A DNA stretch of 64,000 nucleotides from Pedinophyceae sp. YPF-701 (Eukaryota; Chlorophyta; Pedinophyceae): contig CAJZHL010000004.1 of assembly GCA_916048055.1 (NCBI GenBank), positions 682,001 to 746,000 of the forward strand, written 5' to 3'. The first letter of the stretch is position 1. Every line of letters begins with the position of its first letter. The notes beneath the pieces are model-generated. The model did no database searches and had not been told where the DNA came from. It worked only from the letters and a program-made list of their open reading frames with translations. This document shows, piece by piece, positions 40,628 through 51,394 of this stretch. A program made the position numbers and the translations under genes.

Positions 40628-41972
40628 TCAGCGCAACGAAGCCACCGACTCCGACACGCTCGCTCCGCCCCCGAGGCGCCCCGTCGCCGCCATGCTCGGC
40701 GCCGCCGTCGGCCCCAGCCCCCCCGCGCCCCCGAGCCCCGCACTCCGCAAGCCCCGCCCTCGCGCCGCGGTTCCTGCACTCCCCATCCCGTCCCGCCCCT
40801 CCGCCTCCCGCCTCCGGTGCTGCATACAGCGACGCCGTGCACCGCCGGTGAGCACCCGCGCCGCGCACGCGCGCGCGCCGGCCGCGCGACCTAGGCACGA
40901 GCGGCTGAGAATCAACCACGAAACCACGATCGCCGGCACACGCGGTTGTTTGGGGCGACCTTGCCTGCAAGCGCCACTGCTTGACGATCTCGCCCAGGTC
41001 CGAGACGAAGTTCCCGACGACCTCGAGCTGCTGCGCGGCGTCCGCGTCCGTCGGGTGGCTGATGTGCGACCGCGAGCGGCACCGGTGGAAGAGGTTGTCG
41101 GTGGCCATGCACACCTGCCCATGCTCGAGCGTCCTCTGGCACATGATCTGCATCGAGTAGTCCTTCTTCGCCTCGAGCGCCATGCACGCCCGCTCCCGCT
41201 GCTCCAGGTCCTTCTTCAGCGTCGATATCTCGTTGTTCAGATTCAATATCTCGTTGGTCTTGGCGCGCACGTACGCGTTCATGTCCAGCCGCAGCTGCTC
41301 GAGCTCCCGCGTGAGGCTCTGCGTCTGCTCCTTGAGGTCCTGGTTCGTCGCCTGGAGCGTCGCGTGCCGCGCGAGGAGGTCGGCTATTTCGTGGTACTCG
41401 TCCGCCGCCTCGAGGGTTTGTTCCAAAAAGGCCTGGTACTGCAACATGCGCGTCTCCAGCGCCGTGACCATCTCGTCCTTGGTCGCCCGGAGCTTGTCCA
41501 GGTCCTCCTGCAGCGCCGCGATCTCCCGCTCCTTCTCCTCGCGGACTTTCCGCTCGTCCTGCTCCCGGCGCAGCGCGCGCTGCCGCTTGGCGTCGTTCTC
41601 CTGGAGGAACTTCGAGAAGCGGATGAGCGACTCCTGGAGCTCAAGGTCCTTGCGCTTGAGGTCCTCCTCGCGCTTCTTGTACGCCTCCTCGCGCTGCGCG
41701 TGCTCCGCCTTTTGCAGCTCGAGCGTCTCGGCGACCTCAAACATCTGCCGGCGCTTCTCCATGAGGCGGGTGGCGGGCGAGACATGGTCCAGGACGAGGA
41801 ACTTGGGCCGCGTTGAGCCCGCCCTGCGCGGTGCGGGGCGGAGCGGGGCCGTGAGGGGACCGCGCGGGCACGGGCGCTGCGAAACAGCACATGGCGCGCC
41901 AACGGGCGCTTCTGCGGTGATTTCCGCCAGGATCAATTCGCTCAAGCGACAGAAAAGTCCCGGAAGTTTCAT
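40628..41972 (-). CDS. CCDC42/CFAP73-family ciliary coiled-coil protein
   Basis: Predicted axonemal coiled-coil protein of the DUF4200 family (CCDC42, CFAP73/MIA2). The signature block is clear: ATRLMEKRRQMFEVAETLEL, then KRKDLELQESLIRFSKFLQ and NDAKRQRALRREQ. Continuous heptads run to MNAYVRAKTNEILNLNNEI. The family's C-terminal motifs also appear: TLEHGQVCMATDNLFHRC and QQLEVVGNFVSDLGEIVKQW. Exon 1 ends at 40965; a GC donor (CAG|GCAAGG) splices in phase to 40819 and a 63-residue Gly/Ala-rich tail ending SVSESVASLR at 40628. A GT donor five bases further on is possible but gives a different tail. The true start is uncertain: the frame opens at 41972, but the family match begins near KFLVLDHVSPATRLM, and an upstream exon may exist. 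In Chlamydomonas the family member CFAP73 belongs to the MIA complex regulating inner arm dynein. Confidence 0.82.
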
Positions 41973-43493
41973 GTTTCGGCGAACTCAGGAGTCGTTCGTC
42001 GCTGTGCGGTGCGTGCGAGGCGCTGTGGTGCTGCTGGGGGCCAGTGCCGCGCGGGCGTGCCGCTGCGGGCGCCGCATCGCGTTTCGATGCGTGCATCGCG
42101 ATGTTTTGTATGATAGCCGTCACGGAGGCGGGATACGCGGGCCGACGGCTCAATGCGGGCGGCGTGGGGTCCACATTAGCCCGCAAACATGCCTCCCGCT
42201 CGCGGCCCCGCAGGCGCACCAGACACCTCGTCGTTGCGGCTTGGCACACGGGGGACGACGAACGCGTCAAAATCTGGCGCGGGAACTCACTCGGGGGCCT
42301 CCCGCAGCATTGTGGACGCCGCTCACGACCAAGCTCGATTCGAGTCCTTTTCGGCCACTATGCGCTCAAGGAACCACGAATGGCGCCCGCACCGCCCCGC
42401 TCGGGCCTCCTCCACTACGAGACGGGGCGTCTCGCGACCAGGACGGCGCCGTGCGTGCCCTGGGCTGCCCCTACGGCTCGTTTAATCAGCACGCGTGGTT
42501 CATTCACGGGCCCCTGGACTGCTAACGAGGCACACAGCGGTGCGTGAAGTGCATGCAAGCTGCTACGCTGTATGTGAGGCGCTGCTGCGGGCGCGGGCCC
42601 TTGTGACCGCCTGCGTCGTGCGGCAGCCGCTGGTGGTGTAAGGTAAAAGCAGAAGTGAACCATCAGTCGTGCTTCCTCGATACCCAATCGCTCAGCCACC
42701 TTCATCATGGCCCGGCGTCCCCCATCCGTGCACGACCGACCGCGTGCCTCGGCCGTGCGATCGTCCTCCGGCCGCGAGATACACGCCGCAAGGAGGGGGA
42801 CGACGGAAGCGGAGCGGCATCGCAGGTGCGACTGGTGCAGCACAGGCCGAGAGCTCGTGCACGGGTGCGGGCGCCACGGAGTTCGTGCGAGTGCCGACCG
42901 CGTCACGTGCGCCCGAGTTCGCCCTCACCTGAGTCAGCGCGAACGACGCCAACAGCCCTCCAGGAACCTCTCTCTTCAAGAGTTTGTTTTACTACAAAAT
43001 GGTCTGACAGGAAGTGCATGCTGTGCGCCGACTCGTTGGACGGCTCGGGGCACCAATGGGTTCACATGCCTCTTGGCGAGACATCCGGTTTCAATCATGG
43101 GGGCGATTCCGACGACGTCGGACGGAGGTCGCATACGTGAGGTCGTGTTAGAGGGTTTTTGATGGGCGGACGTCATGGGATCTTGTGGCGTGAATGGCAG
43201 GTCCAGCTCGTGGTTCAGTTCGTGCTCATCTTAGGCATCTTGTCATCTGGCTGGGATGGTGCTGGCAGAGGAACGGGGGGGAGAGGATATAACAGAGAGC
43301 AGGGGGTGTCAGGGAAGAGGTGGTGACGCCCACAACGGGGCCCGAGTTCACGGCAGAGGGGGTGGGGCATGCGCCGCGCGCCCACAAGCCCCGCGTCACC
43401 GCCGGAACCCCCCACCCGGGGCAGTGGGGGGTTCCAAGCGACCGACTCAGGGCGGGGGTTGGGACGATTCTCGCCGCGACATCGTCGAATCCC
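41973..43493. other. Intergenic stretch, no supported gene
   Basis: About 1.5 kb. The part from 42950 to 43250 is lower in GC. A 150-codon plus-strand frame at 42707-43162 has no domain or splice context and is not accepted. A promoter for the coiled-coil gene should lie at the left end. Confidence 0.4.
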
Positions 43494-46400
43494 CTAGGGC
43501 CCCATGGGTTTGAGCGGCGTCGGCGCGAGCCGGAACCTCCGCGCGTGTTCGTTCGCGATGGCCATCTCACGCATGACCTCCTGTTGCCGGGAGGCCTGGA
43601 GGCCCTCGACGCCAAGGTCCGGCAGCGCGACGCGCACGATGTCGCTCTGCTTGTTGCCCGGCGAGACGAGCCGCGCCTTGCGCGACGTCCGCAGCGCGCC
43701 GGCCACGCGGCCCGCGAGGAGCGCCGTCGACACCGAGAACACGTCGACCGGCACCTCCACGCCGTGCAGCGCGTACGTGCCGTCGTGGTGCACCACGACC
43801 TCGCGCAGCGGCGCCTTCTGGCGCGCCTCCGCGCCCAGGACGCTCTGCATGTGGTCCAGCAGCGCGCGGTGAACGATCATGTCGGTGCCATCTGCAAGCA
43901 TCGACCCGCGCGACGCAAGCGACCCGATCACCGTGCGCCGGCCGAAGGCGTCCTCGCGACCCGATCCGGCCGCGATCGGCGACGCGCCCGGCCCCGCGAT
44001 GCCGCTCGCGACCATCGCGCTGGGGTGCCGCCGCCCGCGCATGTGGACGTGAGCCGAGTTGGTCTGCGCGGCCGGGAGCATGAGGTGGTCGAGGTGCGGG
44101 CTGCGCGAGAACGGTGCAGGCATCGGGCCGCCGCTCGGCCGCTTCCCCAGCGTCTCGGACGACGCGCCGGCGTTGGCCTGCAGCGCGACGTTTGCCAGCT
44201 CGTTGCCCGACCGCACGCCGCGCGGCGGGTCCGCCTGGAACGTCACGTCCCGCCGCGTGGGCGCGGCCGTCTCCGCCGTCGCCGTCGCCGTCGCCGTCGT
44301 CTCGACCAGCACGCCCTCGGAATCGAGCGCCTCGGCAGACGACGCCGCGCGGGCCTTGTTGCGCGGCGGCGAGGGGGCGCCGTCGTCGCCGTTGTGCTCC
44401 GCGACCTGCAGCCCCGACGACGCCTTGAGGATCTCCCGCCGGAACTCGCGGTCCCCGACCAGCTTCGTCTTCGGGCCGCGGCTGCACCAGTCGGACATGG
44501 CGGCCTCGGCGACGCCCTTGGACGCCAGGACCTGGCCGTTGCGGGCGATGCCGTGGCACAGCCGCGCGGCGCGGTTGATGAACGGGCCGTAGTACTCCGC
44601 GCGGCCGTGCGCCGGGTGCGGCATCGCGAGCTCCGGCACGCCCGCGTAGATGCCCACCTGCGCCCGCAGCCCGCGGAAGGCCAGCTTCGTGCCCACGTCC
44701 TCCGTGGCCGTCTCCGCGAACTCCTCGAGCGCGGGCTGCCAGCGGAGCATCAGCAGCGCCTCCTGGAACATCACGGCCCACTCCACGGCCGCGACGGGCG
44801 TCGGCCACGACAGCAGCAGCACTGCCTCCTTCTGCCGACACACGTACCCGCTGAAGCACGGCGCGGTCGCGCGGATGAGCGAGATGTACAGCCACAGCGA
44901 GTTCTCCGCCACGGCCTGCCCGCCCTCGCGCTTCGCGAGCCGCGACGCCACCGAGTTCCATCCCGCCACGGAAACAAACGACACCACGACCTCGGAGCGG
45001 TGCGCGAGCCGCGGGGCGATCTCGCCCGCCTGCAGCAGCGCGTGGCGGTACGCGTGGTCGATGTACTCGTCGATGCACGGCGCCGTCGTCACCGGCGGCC
45101 CCGGACACTCGATCGTGGCCGGCGGCAGGAAGAGCTGCGTGCGCCCGAGGAAGGCGGGCGGGAGCAGCTGGATGAGCCCGATGGGCCCCGTGAGGCTGCG
45201 GCAGGAGAGGCGGTGCTCGCCCATGTGCAGGACCATCGTGAGCGGGAACCCCCCCATGAACTCCCCCCCCTCGCCCAGCGAGGGCGCGCTGAACAGCCCG
45301 TGGTCGGCGCTCCCGCGCCCGGCCTGGTTCCGCGACATCGTGCCGGACGCCAGCTGGCTGCTGTTCACGCCGGACTCGTTCGGGGAGTTCGCCTCGCTGA
45401 TCGCAATGCTCTTTCGAATGTTGGGGTTCGACCCCGGCATGCGCCAACCCGTGGTTCCCGCCGGCTGGCCCTGCGTCATCGACGCGGCCTGGTGTTCCCC
45501 CCTGCGCACGGCCGGCCTGAGCCCGACGGTGTAGCTCGCGTGCCGCAGCCCGGGGGGCGCGCGCGGCGGCGCGTTGGGGGAGGTGGGGCGGGCGCGCGAC
45601 ACGCCCCCCGGGGGGTCGGCGGCGTGGTCCGAGGCCGCCGAGGCGCCCGAGGCGCCTTTCGACGCGGCGCTCGACGCACGCGAGATCTTGCTGACGTGTT
45701 CAGGCGCGTCCCCGCCCGCACGCGGCAGGTCCACACTCGCCACGTTCCCCGCACGGGCCCGCACTTGCGACAAACGCGACGGCTCGCGCGGCATCGGCGC
45801 GAAGCTGCCCTGGCTGACGGGCCCCGACGGCCGGAGCCCGCGCCCGCTGTCGTCCAAGGCGTCGTTGCCCTGCGGCTTCCCGCCGCCACCGCCACGGCTG
45901 CGACCTTCCGCCATCTTACCCCGGCGCATCCAGAAGCTGAGCCGCTCCATGAGCGACGACCTCGACGGCGCCGCCAGGCCGGGCGCGTTGCGCTCCCGCG
46001 ACGCCGTCGCGCCAGTCCGAACCGACCCCCCCTCGCCCGCCATGCTCATGTTGGCCGACGGCGACGCGCCTTGGAACGACCGGCTGTAGTTGCGCCCGCG
46101 GCGCGCGTCGCTGTCCAGCATCAGCGCGCCCTGCCCGGCCGTGCCCGAGCTGTGCGCGAACGACGCCAGCTCCCCGAGGAGGGGGAGTATCTCCGACTCA
46201 AAGGTGGCCTCGTCAACGAGGAGCTGGCCGCCGTCCGCGGCGTCCTGCACGGCCGTCGCGAGCTCGAGCGCCGTGCCCTCGTACATCGCCGCGCCGGACG
46301 TGCCCTTGTGCTTCCGTCCGGGCCCGCCGCGCCCGCGCCCCGCCGACCCCCCCGACGCTGAGCTCGCGACTGAACCGGTGCGCTCCACGCGCGCGCGGCT

Positions 46401-48779
46401 CCTGGCCTCCGTCGTGGACGCGGCCTGGACCTTCCGGAACGTCCCGCACGACAGCCCCATGCGCACGCGGAGCCCGCGGATCAGGGGGGGGCGTGTGTCG
46501 TCCCCCCCGGGGTACTCGACCTTGCCGAGGGGGTGTTCGAGGAGCTCGCTGTCCCACGCGTGGTCGTTCAGCGTGCTCTGCGCGTCCCAGCAGAACTTCA
46601 CCGCGTCGAGCGTGGACCCGAACGCGAGCGTGAACGAATCGCCCTCCGTGAACAACTCGACCCCGCGGTGCCGCGCCACGCAGCGGCGCATCACGGTGTC
46701 GTGCTCGGCCTGCGCGACGTTCATCACGCGCGCGTTCCACTCCCACAGCTCCGTGCTGCCCTTGATGTCCGTCACCACCACCGCCGCCCACCCGACCGGC
46801 ATCCGCCGGAGCAGCGCCGGGCGGAGCAGGTGCCGCAGGGCGAGCGCGGCGAGGGCGCCGAGCGATAGGAGGAGCGCGGCGCTGAGGACGATGACCGCGA
46901 TGACGAGGCCCGCGTCGGGGTCGTCGCACTCGCCGGCCTGCGCGAGCTCGCGCCCGCGCGCGCCGCCGCACCGCCCCGCCGCGTCGGGAGACCCCCCCCC
47001 CTGACACTCGCAGCGCGTCAGGCCGTGGTACGCCGGGGGCAGCGCGACCGCGGCCGCCCGCCGCCGCTCCGCGCCTGCCGGCACCACCGCCGGGCACAGC
47101 ACTCCGGGCAGTCCGTCTACCGGCAGCAAAACCCCCCCCAGCTGCAGCGCCTCTGGTAGCCGCTCCCCGCGGCTGTTCCGCGCGCCGGCCGGGTGCGCGA
47201 GCGCCGTGCTCGACAGATCGAATGCGCCGCCGGCCGCCGACAGCGCCGCGGCGAACGCGAAGCCCGCGGGCACTGCGCCCTGAATGCCCGTGCCAGCCAG
47301 CGACAGCACCTCGGCCCGCAGCAGCATCGGCGCGGCCGCGGGGAGCGTGCCCGTGACGCCCGGGCAGCCCGCAAGGAGCAGCTGCACCAGGGCCGGCGGC
47401 GCGAGCGCCGCGGCGGCCGCGAAGGCGCCGTGCACGCGCGTGTGGGAGAGGTCCAGGGCGCGCGCCGAGTCGGGCAGGAGGCGCAGCCAGTCTGACAGCG
47501 CGCCGCCGACGCCCGTGCCGGCGAGGGAGAGCCGCTGGAGTGCCGGGGTCGCGGCGCGCCACGCGGGGACCGCGTCGGCCGCCACGGCGCTGCCATCGAG
47601 AGTGAGCTCGAGCAGCGGCGAGGGCGGGCAGAGCGGCTCCGGGGCTCCGGGGAGGCGAATGCGCAGCTGGTTTCCGCCGAGGTGGAGTGCTTTGAGGTTC
47701 TGCGGGGCGCAGGCGGCGAGAGGGGGGCCGGCCGTGAGCGGATGCGGCGGGGCGCGAGGTGGGTGGACACTGGAGTGATGGGCTGTGCGCGGGACGCGGG
47801 CGCACCGGGAGGCACAGGAAGTCCCACAGGTCCGGCAGATCGCCACGGAGGCCTGCGTCGGTCGCGATGAGCGAAACGAGCGCGCTGCCGCCCCCCCGCG
47901 CGCGCAGCTTGGAGCTGCCAGGCAGCTCCCAGTGTCTGAGCCTGGTGCCGGAGACATCGAGGTCCTCGAGCGTCGGGTGCGCGATGATGTCAGACGTCAG
48001 CCCGTCGTGGACGCTGCAGCCGCGGAGGTGCAGCGTCCTGAGGCTGCGCAGGCCGTCGAGCACGCCGCTCAGGCCGGCTCCCAGGCGATTGAAGGACAGG
48101 TCGAGGAACTCCAGGCTCTCGGCAAAAGGAAGCACCCCATCTCGCAGGTCTGCCGTGGCGATGTGGCCCTGGGCTGAGGACGACAGGTCCAGCCCGCAGA
48201 CGGTGCCGCTGGACGAAACGCTGTCGTCGGCGCTCCGGCCGCCCCGGCCCCCATCCGCGTGGCTTCGGGCGCGGCGGTCGCCCTGGCAACGAACGAACGA
48301 CCAGCAGCAGTAGTCAGGAAGCTCTATGGCGGCCGCAGGGTCCTCGGAAGCAGCGTTTTGGAGCTGCAGACCAAAGGAAAAGCGACGTACGGTGACACCG
48401 GCGCGTCACGCAGTCGCGCAGGCGTTCCTCTCGAGGATCCGGCCGCGTCGGGCCCGCCACACGCACCGCACGCCCCCGTCGCGTGCGGTGTGCGACCTCC
48501 TGCTCTGCACCTCCCAGGCGCGCCCTCACGCCGCGGGCGCGACGGCGACAGACGCTGCGTTGCGGGTGCACAGGGCCTTACCTCGAGGACGCAGCGTTCG
48601 GGGCCGTGGCTGCGCAGCTCCACGGAGCGGGGCAGAGGGAGCCCTGCCGCCGCTGCGAGTCGAACTAGCGTCTCCCGTGCGCCCTCTGGAGGTGCCCGCG
48701 CGCACGCAGCTCTGAGCAGAAGGGCGACGGCGAGCCCGATCAGCAGCGCGCTTCGCGCGAGCGCGCCCTTGCGCCCCAT
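43494..48779 (-). CDS. LRR receptor with class III nucleotide cyclase C1 and C2 domains, 1653 aa
   Basis: Predicted membrane receptor cyclase making cAMP or cGMP. Exons 48779-48582, 48363-47806 and 47699-43494 join in phase to 1653 residues. It starts with a signal peptide (LLIGLAVALLLRAACA). Exon 2 and the start of exon 3 carry an LRR N-terminal cap (YCCWSFVRC, GTVCGLDLSS) and plant-type leucine-rich repeats (LEFLDLSFNRLGAGL, LRTLHLRG, NLKALHLGGNQL). The transmembrane segment is at about 515-541. C1 follows: VVVTDIKGSTELWEWN and FTEGDSFTLAF give both metal-binding Asp residues (about 563 and 606). After a 370-residue disordered linker, C2 (about 1154-1326) lacks both Asp (SFVSVAGW, RQKEAVLLL) but has EYYGPFINRAAR, with Asn1294 and Arg1298 spaced as in active C2 domains. 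C1 lacks that Asn/Arg pair. The base-specificity Lys is not where expected, so cAMP versus cGMP is unresolved. Introns begin GTAAGG and GTGCGC. Confidence 0.88.
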
Positions 48780-49308
48780 CGTGCCAGACGCCAGTCACCA
48801 GACAGCACGCCGCGCCATCTCGCACGCTGCGCGCGTATATCCGCGCGTTCCTGCCCACGGCCGGTCGCTTGGTTCTTGCAGCGCGTCGGCGTGCGCAGAG
48901 AGGCCCGAACACGTGCCAGCGCAGCACGCACGCCTCTCTGCTTCGTTCCCACTCCCTAAAGCTCTGCCGCCCTCTACGGATGACAGGCCCGCTTCCTCTC
49001 GGTACCGCGCCTTGACTGCCGCTACAGTGACGGCCGCGACCCTCGAGACGCCCCGCGCCGGACCGCTTCTGTGACAGACTGTCTGACAGCGCCAGCGGTG
49101 CTGCATCAGCTCCCGCCCGACTCCACGCAGCTTCTACCGCACGTCCCACCGACCCCGCGCCGCCCGCAGTGCACGCGCAGCCGCACGCCGGTACGTACGC
49201 TGCGAGGCAGCCTCGTCATCTCCGCGGCGCTCCCGAATCCGCTCACACCGTGGAGCAGCATGCCAACCGGCACCGACAAACAGTCTGACGAAAAGTCGTG
49301 TCAACTGA

Positions 49309-49388
49309 AGGCCACGTTGACCGGGGAAAGGGGCGCCCGAGAGCAGCGACGCGGTGGAGTACCCGCACGCAGGGTGAGCAAGCTGCAG
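49309..49388 (+). repeat. Dispersed repeat, copy 2
   Basis: Partner of 29351-29429, same orientation. The palindrome at 49419 begins 30 bases downstream; copy 1 has no palindrome in that position. Confidence 0.85.
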
Positions 49389-49418
49389 CGGCAGGTGTGT
49401 GCCGGCAGTACCCCCCCC

Positions 49419-49455
49419 CCTGGGAAAGCTTTCAGGACCTGAAAGCTTTCCCAGG
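49419..49455. repeat. 37-base perfect palindrome, 18-base arms, 1-base centre
   Basis: The left arm is CCTGGGAAAGCTTTCAGG, the centre base is A at 49437, and the right arm is its exact reverse complement. A run of eleven C directly precedes it. It could form a hairpin or cruciform. Confidence 0.95.
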
Positions 49456-49601
49456 TCAGTGGTGGCTCGCCGCCCCCGGCGCAGCGACGCATACGCGTGC
49501 GGCTGACAGCAGGATATGCTGCGAACCGAATCCGCCACAGCTGCCGAACCTATCGCAACTATAACGGCGGGGGGTTGGCATGACATGACTCATCACCTAC
49601 T

Positions 49602-49645
49602 CGAATGATCTTTTCAGGTCCCGAAGCCTTGTGGCCGACGACGCG
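49602..49645 (+). mobile_element. Short remnant matching the start of the LINE endonuclease frame
   Basis: The 43-44 bases starting ATGATCTTTTCAGG align with the first bases of the LINE frame at 17236 (minus), with about six mismatches. Similarity ends after GACGACGCGAA. It is a probable fragment or shared 5' segment of the same element family. Confidence 0.5.
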
Positions 49646-49781
49646 AAGACTGCGACACCTCACCCCACCTCGGCACGCCGGCCCGGGCGGGTCCGCGCAA
49701 GCACCGCCTGTCTTTTTACAGCAGGCTGCAGCCAGCGCACGACCGGACGCCGCTCGGTTCGGCAGGGCGCCCGTGCGGGCG

Positions 49782-50690
49782 TCAGGACCGGCCCCCGACC
49801 GGCGCAGTGGTGGGGCGCGTCGCTCCGGCGCGCAGGCGGTCAAGCATGCCGGTTGCGTCGTTCACGCGGCGCGCGGTGCCCTCGAGCGCGAAAGCCTCCA
49901 TGCGCAGCAATTGTTCCTGCGCGTAGCGTCGCAGTTGGTCCTCCTCGATCGCGCGGGACGCCTTCCAGCGCTCGATTTGGTTCTGAATGCGCATGGCCTC
50001 GGGCGCGTGCCAGTACCCGAGGCTCTTGAGGTTGCCGTTGCTCGCGCGGGGCTCGAGGGGGATCTGGGGAACGACGATTGGGGAATCACGACTGTGAGAG
50101 CGCGACGGATGGGGCGAGGGAGGCGCCGGCGCGGGCTGCGTGGAACGGGCGAGTGCGCCCGCGTGCGCCCGCGTGCGCGTCGCTGGTGCGGCGTACCTGC
50201 TGCTTGTTGGGGTATTGGACGATGAGGCGCCCGGAGTTGATGTCGCCGGGCACGTCACACTTCACCCCAACCACCTCGCAAATGGCGCCCAGAGGAGTGA
50301 CGATCATGTCCCTGCACGCCACCGGGAACGCCTAGATATAGGACACTGCGGAGAGCCCGTTTGACGGTCGTGGGGCCGCTCACGGGCGGCGCACGGCGGC
50401 GCGGAGAGGCGGGCGAGCACGCCCCGTCGCGCACGGGGCAATGAAGGCGGCCCCGGCGCCCGGGGCCGCCATCTGCGCATCTCGACTTGCGTGACCGGTG
50501 CGGAGAGCCGCGGAACGCGTGCGACGCCGCACGTGCAGCGCCGCAGCACACGTGAACAGCAACTGGCATCTGGGGACCGCAGGGGGCGGGCAGCGCACCC
50601 GACGCGGAATCCGAACGGCGCGAGGAATTCCTCGTCGGTGATGATCGCGGCCTTCTTCTTCCCCCCCTTCTTCCCCTTCTTCGGCGGCAT
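49782..50690 (-). CDS. Small basic hypothetical protein, about 162 aa, three exons
   Basis: Not recognised by name. Preferred exons 50690-50599, 50311-50197 and 50063-49782 join in phase. The N-terminus is MPPKKGKKGGKKKAA, then TDEEFLAPFGFR; exon 2 reads MIVTPLGAICEVVGVKCDVPG and GRLIVQYPNKQQ, which suggests a small beta-barrel-like fold; exon 3 has IPLEPRASNGNLKSLGYW and a helical stretch IERWKASRAIEEDQLRRYAQEQ. A Lys-rich MPPKK start is common among small ciliary proteins, and the neighbours include a MORN protein, so a ciliary role is conceivable but unproven. An alternative with donor at 50604 and acceptor at 50331 also keeps frame and adds five residues; I prefer the version with GTGCGC and GCAG sites, which fit this genome's pattern. 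Confidence 0.65.
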
Positions 50691-51394
50691 CGTGTCCCAC
50701 GAAATCCACTCTCCACCCCAATGCCACGCGTGCGCGCCTCAGAACGCGCTGCGGGCGCCAGAAGCCGTCCGCCGGACCAATCCGCCCCGAGGAAGACCCC
50801 GAGGCGCGCCGACCGGCCGCGTCACGCGGACGAACGCGCAGGAGGGCCGAGACGCTCCTCCAAGGGGCGCTAGATGCGAGGGGCTTCCGCGCACCCTGGA
50901 AGCCAGAACGGATCGATCCGCCGCCGCCAATCGCGCCTCCTAGGGCGCGGTTTGTCGTCGAGGGCCGCGTCGACGCGCAGGAGCGCGCCACGTGCCGCCC
51001 GTGACGCTACACGTTGACGTTGCAGCCAGAATGCGGGCGTGAGGGGAGGGCTCGACGCGCGGCCAGGTGGGACGATGCGAGGGCTCGGCGCGCAGAGTGG
51101 CCGCTGCGCGGCGCTGTGCTCTCTGAAATACGGGCCGCTCTCTGTGCGGGAGGGGTGGGGTGTACTTGCGCATGTCCTCCTGGGGCCCAGTGGGCCGCTC
51201 AGCGGCGCTGCGCGCGTTGGGCGGCGCTGGACGCGCGCCCGGGCACTCGCGGCGCCCGCTGGAGGCGAGAATCGACGTATTGTGCGTTTTCGGCGACGGG
51301 AGCGCGGCGTGGAGCCGTTCCTAAAACAAGCAGGCGGGTCTAGCGAGCGAGGGCGCGTCTCTGCGAGGGGTTGCGGCTGAGCGGTCCGTTCGAG
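50691..51394. promoter_or_regulatory. Divergent intergenic region
   Basis: These 704 bases separate the small basic protein (minus) from the MORN gene (plus) and should carry both promoters. No specific element is recognised. Confidence 0.3.

Larger units (their letters stand above)
48780..49781. other. Intergenic stretch with repeats and palindrome
   Basis: About 1 kb between the cyclase start and the stop of the small basic protein. It contains the second copy of the dispersed repeat, a 37-base palindrome and a stretch matching the start of the LINE fragment. No gene is seen. Confidence 0.5.

Noticed and set aside
42707-43162. 151-codon plus-strand frame in a lower-GC stretch
   Set aside because: No domain, no paralogue and no splice context; the lower GC alone does not support a gene.
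43320-46361. 1013-codon plus-strand open frame
   Set aside because: Antisense shadow of the receptor cyclase, which has clear catalytic motifs on the other strand.
49419-49455. Palindrome as a transcription terminator hairpin
   Set aside because: The context is eukaryotic and it has no U-tract; intrinsic terminators are not expected here.
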